NCBI RefSeq assembly: GCF_000172415.1
Contig: NZ_ABLD01000014.1
Span: 62,001-126,000, forward strand
DNA from: Paraburkholderia graminis C4D1M
GTDB taxonomy: Bacteria; Pseudomonadota; Gammaproteobacteria; Burkholderiales; Burkholderiaceae
Length of the DNA: 64,000 nt
Direction: 5' to 3'
Position numbers and translations under genes: made by a program
In this document: piece after piece, positions 62,221 to 64,000 of the stretch
Position numbering within the stretch: the first letter of the stretch is position 1
Layout: every line of letters starts with the position of its first letter
Notes under the pieces: generated by a model
The model's database searches: none
What the model was told of the DNA's origin: nothing
Seen by the model: only the letters and a program-made list of their open reading frames with translations

Positions 62221-63081
62221 GTGCTGATTTTCGTGGGAACACTCGTGACGCTTTTGTCCGTTTTCGGCGGTTACGCGCTGGAAGGCGGCCATCTCGGCGC
62301 GCTGTTGCAGCCCGTTGAAGTGCTGATGATCGTCGGCGCAGGCGTCGGCGCGTTCATCCTCGGTAACGGGATGAAGACGATCAAGGCAACGCTGCGCGTC
62401 ATTCCAACCCTGTTCAAGGGCGCGAAGTACAACAAGGACGTCTACATGGAGCTGATGGCGCTCCTCTACGTCCTGCTCGCCAAGGCGCGCAAGGAAGGCA
62501 CGCTGACGCTGGAAGCGGACATCGACGATCCGTCGAAGAGTCCGATCTTCACGCAGTACCCGAAGATTCTCGCTGACCATCACATCATCGAGTTTCTGAC
62601 CGACTACCTGCGGCTGATGGTGGGCGGCAACATGAATGCGTTCGAGATCGAAAGTCTGATGGACGAAGAGATCGAAACGCATCACCAGGAAGGCGAAGCG
62701 CCCGCGCATGCGCTGAACAAGGTCGGCGACGCGATGCCGGCGTTCGGTATCGTGGCCGCGGTCATGGGCGTGGTGCACACGATGGCATCGGCCGACAAGC
62801 CGCCTGCCGTGCTCGGCGAAATGATTGCGCAGGCACTGGTCGGCACCTTCCTCGGCATTCTGCTTTCGTATGGACTGATCGGGCCGCTTGCGAGCGTCGC
62901 GGAACAGCGCGTGACCGAGTCGACCAAGATGTTCCAGTGCATCAAGGTGACGATTCTCGCGAGCCTGAACGGCTATGCACCGGCGATCGCCGTCGAGTTC
63001 GGCCGCAAGGTGCTGTTCTCGACCGAGCGTCCGTCGTTCGCCGAGCTCGAAGAGCACGTGCGCCGCGTGAAGGCCAAGTAA
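62221..63081 (+). CDS. motA: Flagellar stator protein MotA
   Basis: A 286-residue inner-membrane protein with four spans that forms the proton channel with MotB. It has GGHLGALLQPVEVLMI, YLRLMVGGNMNAFEIE, DAMPAFGIVAAVMGVVH and FGRKVLFSTERPSFAEL, as in E. coli MotA. The start is GTG 62221, with GAGGG about seven bases ahead. motB follows after 18 bases. Confidence 0.97.
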   Translation: MLIFVGTLVTLLSVFGGYALEGGHLGALLQPVEVLMIVGAGVGAFILGNGMKTIKATLRVIPTLFKGAKYNKDVYMELMALLYVLLAKARKEGTLTLEADIDDPSKSPIFTQYPKILADHHIIEFLTDYLRLMVGGNMNAFEIESLMDEEIETHHQEGEAPAHALNKVGDAMPAFGIVAAVMGVVHTMASADKPPAVLGEMIAQALVGTFLGILLSYGLIGPLASVAEQRVTESTKMFQCIKVTILASLNGYAPAIAVEFGRKVLFSTERPSFAELEEHVRRVKAK

Positions 63082-63099
63082 GGGCGCCGGGACGAACCG

Positions 63100-64000
63100 A
63101 TGAGCAAGGACAAAGACCGCGCCATTGTCGTCAAGCGCGCTGCGCCGAAGAAGGCCGGCCACCACGGCGGCGCCTGGAAGCTCGCGTATGCGGACTTCAT
63201 GACCGCGATGATGGCGTTCTTCCTGCTGATGTGGCTGCTGAGCTCGGCATCCACGGTGCAGTTGAAGGGCATCGCGGAGTACTTCAACCAGCCGTTGAAG
63301 ATCACGCTGTGGGGCGGCGACCGCAGCGCGGAAGACTCGAGCATTCTGAAGGGCGGCGGCCGTGATATCTCGACCGACGCGCAGGGCGTGACGCGCTCGA
63401 CCGACGGTTCGAACAATCGCGCCGAGCGCACGGTGTCAAAGAGCAGCGAAGACTCGATGAAGCAGTTGCAGGGCGAGTTGGAGCGTCGCGAGCAGGTTCG
63501 CTTGCACGACTTGCAGGTGAAGCTGATGGCGGCGATCGAAGCGAATCCGGTGCTGCGCCAGTTCAAGCAGCAGATTCGCATCGACTCGACGCTGACCGGC
63601 TTGCGCATCGAGATCGTCGACTCGCAGAAGCGGCCGATGTTCGCGACCGCGAGAGATCAGGTGGAGCCGTACATGCGCGACATTCTGCGCGAGATCGGCC
63701 ACACGCTGAACGACGTGCCGAACCGGATCATCGTGCAGGGTCACACCGACGCCGCGCAGTACGCGGGCGGCGAGAAGGGTTACAGCAACTGGGAACTGTC
63801 CGCGGACCGCGCCAATGCGTCGCGCCGCGAGCTGATCGCAGGTGGGATGGACGAAGCAAAGGTGATGCGCGTACTCGGTCTCGCGTCGACGCAGAACCTG
63901 AACAAGGCGGACCCGATGGATCCGGAAAACCGCCGCATCAGCGTCATCGTGCTGAACCGGAAGTCCGAGGAGGCGCTCAACCATGACGACTCCACCACGA
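63100..64000 (+). CDS. motB: Flagellar stator protein MotB (3' end outside)
   Basis: At least 300 codons are visible and no stop is reached. One N-terminal span holds the proton-binding Asp32 in ADFMTAMMAFFLLMW. The OmpA-like peptidoglycan-binding domain follows (QGHTDAAQY, SNWELSADRAN, ENRRISVIVL). It anchors the stator. It starts 18 bases after motA. Confidence 0.97.
   Translation, partial: MSKDKDRAIVVKRAAPKKAGHHGGAWKLAYADFMTAMMAFFLLMWLLSSASTVQLKGIAEYFNQPLKITLWGGDRSAEDSSILKGGGRDISTDAQGVTRSTDGSNNRAERTVSKSSEDSMKQLQGELERREQVRLHDLQVKLMAAIEANPVLRQFKQQIRIDSTLTGLRIEIVDSQKRPMFATARDQVEPYMRDILREIGHTLNDVPNRIIVQGHTDAAQYAGGEKGYSNWELSADRANASRRELIAGGMDEAKVMRVLGLASTQNLNKADPMDPENRRISVIVLNRKSEEALNHDDSTT

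Overview
The window is a high-GC chromosomal segment from a beta-proteobacterium of the Burkholderiaceae, most likely the Paraburkholderia/Caballeronia group. This is inferred from gene content and order: an atp operon, a trifunctional putA, an sdaA-containing glycine-cleavage operon, a flagellin/FliD/TPR-glycosyltransferase block and flhDC-motAB. Protein sequences resemble Burkholderia homologues as I remember them; no search was run. The segment looks like core chromosome, with two accessory-like patches.

Layout. 1-5400: end of the F1Fo ATP synthase operon (atpF-H-A-G-D-C) with its terminator. 5.6-9.1 kb: an acyl-CoA ligase, a 40-codon mini-ORF with its own terminator, and a PheC-like periplasmic protein. 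9.2-19.2 kb: hemE, priA (preceded by two DnaA boxes), a tiny membrane protein, trifunctional putA behind a probable PutA operator, and a branched-chain amino-acid binding protein. 19.2-28.8 kb, minus strand: a ThDP enzyme, then the operon gcvT-gcvH-gcvP-(alginate-lyase-like)-sdaA under a tandem glycine riboswitch with a terminator stem. Glycine is thus sensed and routed to serine and pyruvate. 28.9-35.2 kb: lipoprotein, Gfo/Idh/MocA oxidoreductase, rep helicase, an NTF2-like protein, a di-haem cytochrome c and tRNA-Arg(CCG).

35.4-40.0 kb, just beside the tRNA: a compact LPS core cluster read on the minus strand (waaC, two GT4 glycosyltransferases, an O-antigen ligase). 40.7-42.7 kb: an outer-membrane beta-barrel protein and a Ca2+/cation antiporter of the CaCA family behind a yybP-ykoY (Mn2+) riboswitch with a well-spaced promoter.

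43.0-51.6 kb: two hexapeptide acyltransferases, a sugar aminotransferase and a SPINDLY-type TPR glycosyltransferase abut fliT, fliD and fliC. I read this as a flagellin-glycosylation locus that makes and attaches an N-acylated 4-amino-4,6-dideoxy sugar. A sigma-28 promoter precedes fliC.

51.7-59.1 kb: aldo/keto reductase, rpsU, an unknown Cys-containing protein, tag, a frameshifted BadF-type sugar kinase, a HAD phosphatase, a PXPV-like secreted protein, aqpZ and an H-NS family protein. 59.3-64.0 kb: a GT4 glycosyltransferase, a 710-base regulatory region with two palindromes, flhD-flhC, then motA-motB (motB runs off the end) behind a second sigma-28 promoter. FlhDC, sigma-28 and the fliC/mot promoters tie the two flagellar blocks together.

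No CRISPR array, intact insertion sequence or prophage was seen. The best candidates for undescribed biology are the 40-codon mini-ORF, the flagellin sugar locus and the palindromes before flhD.
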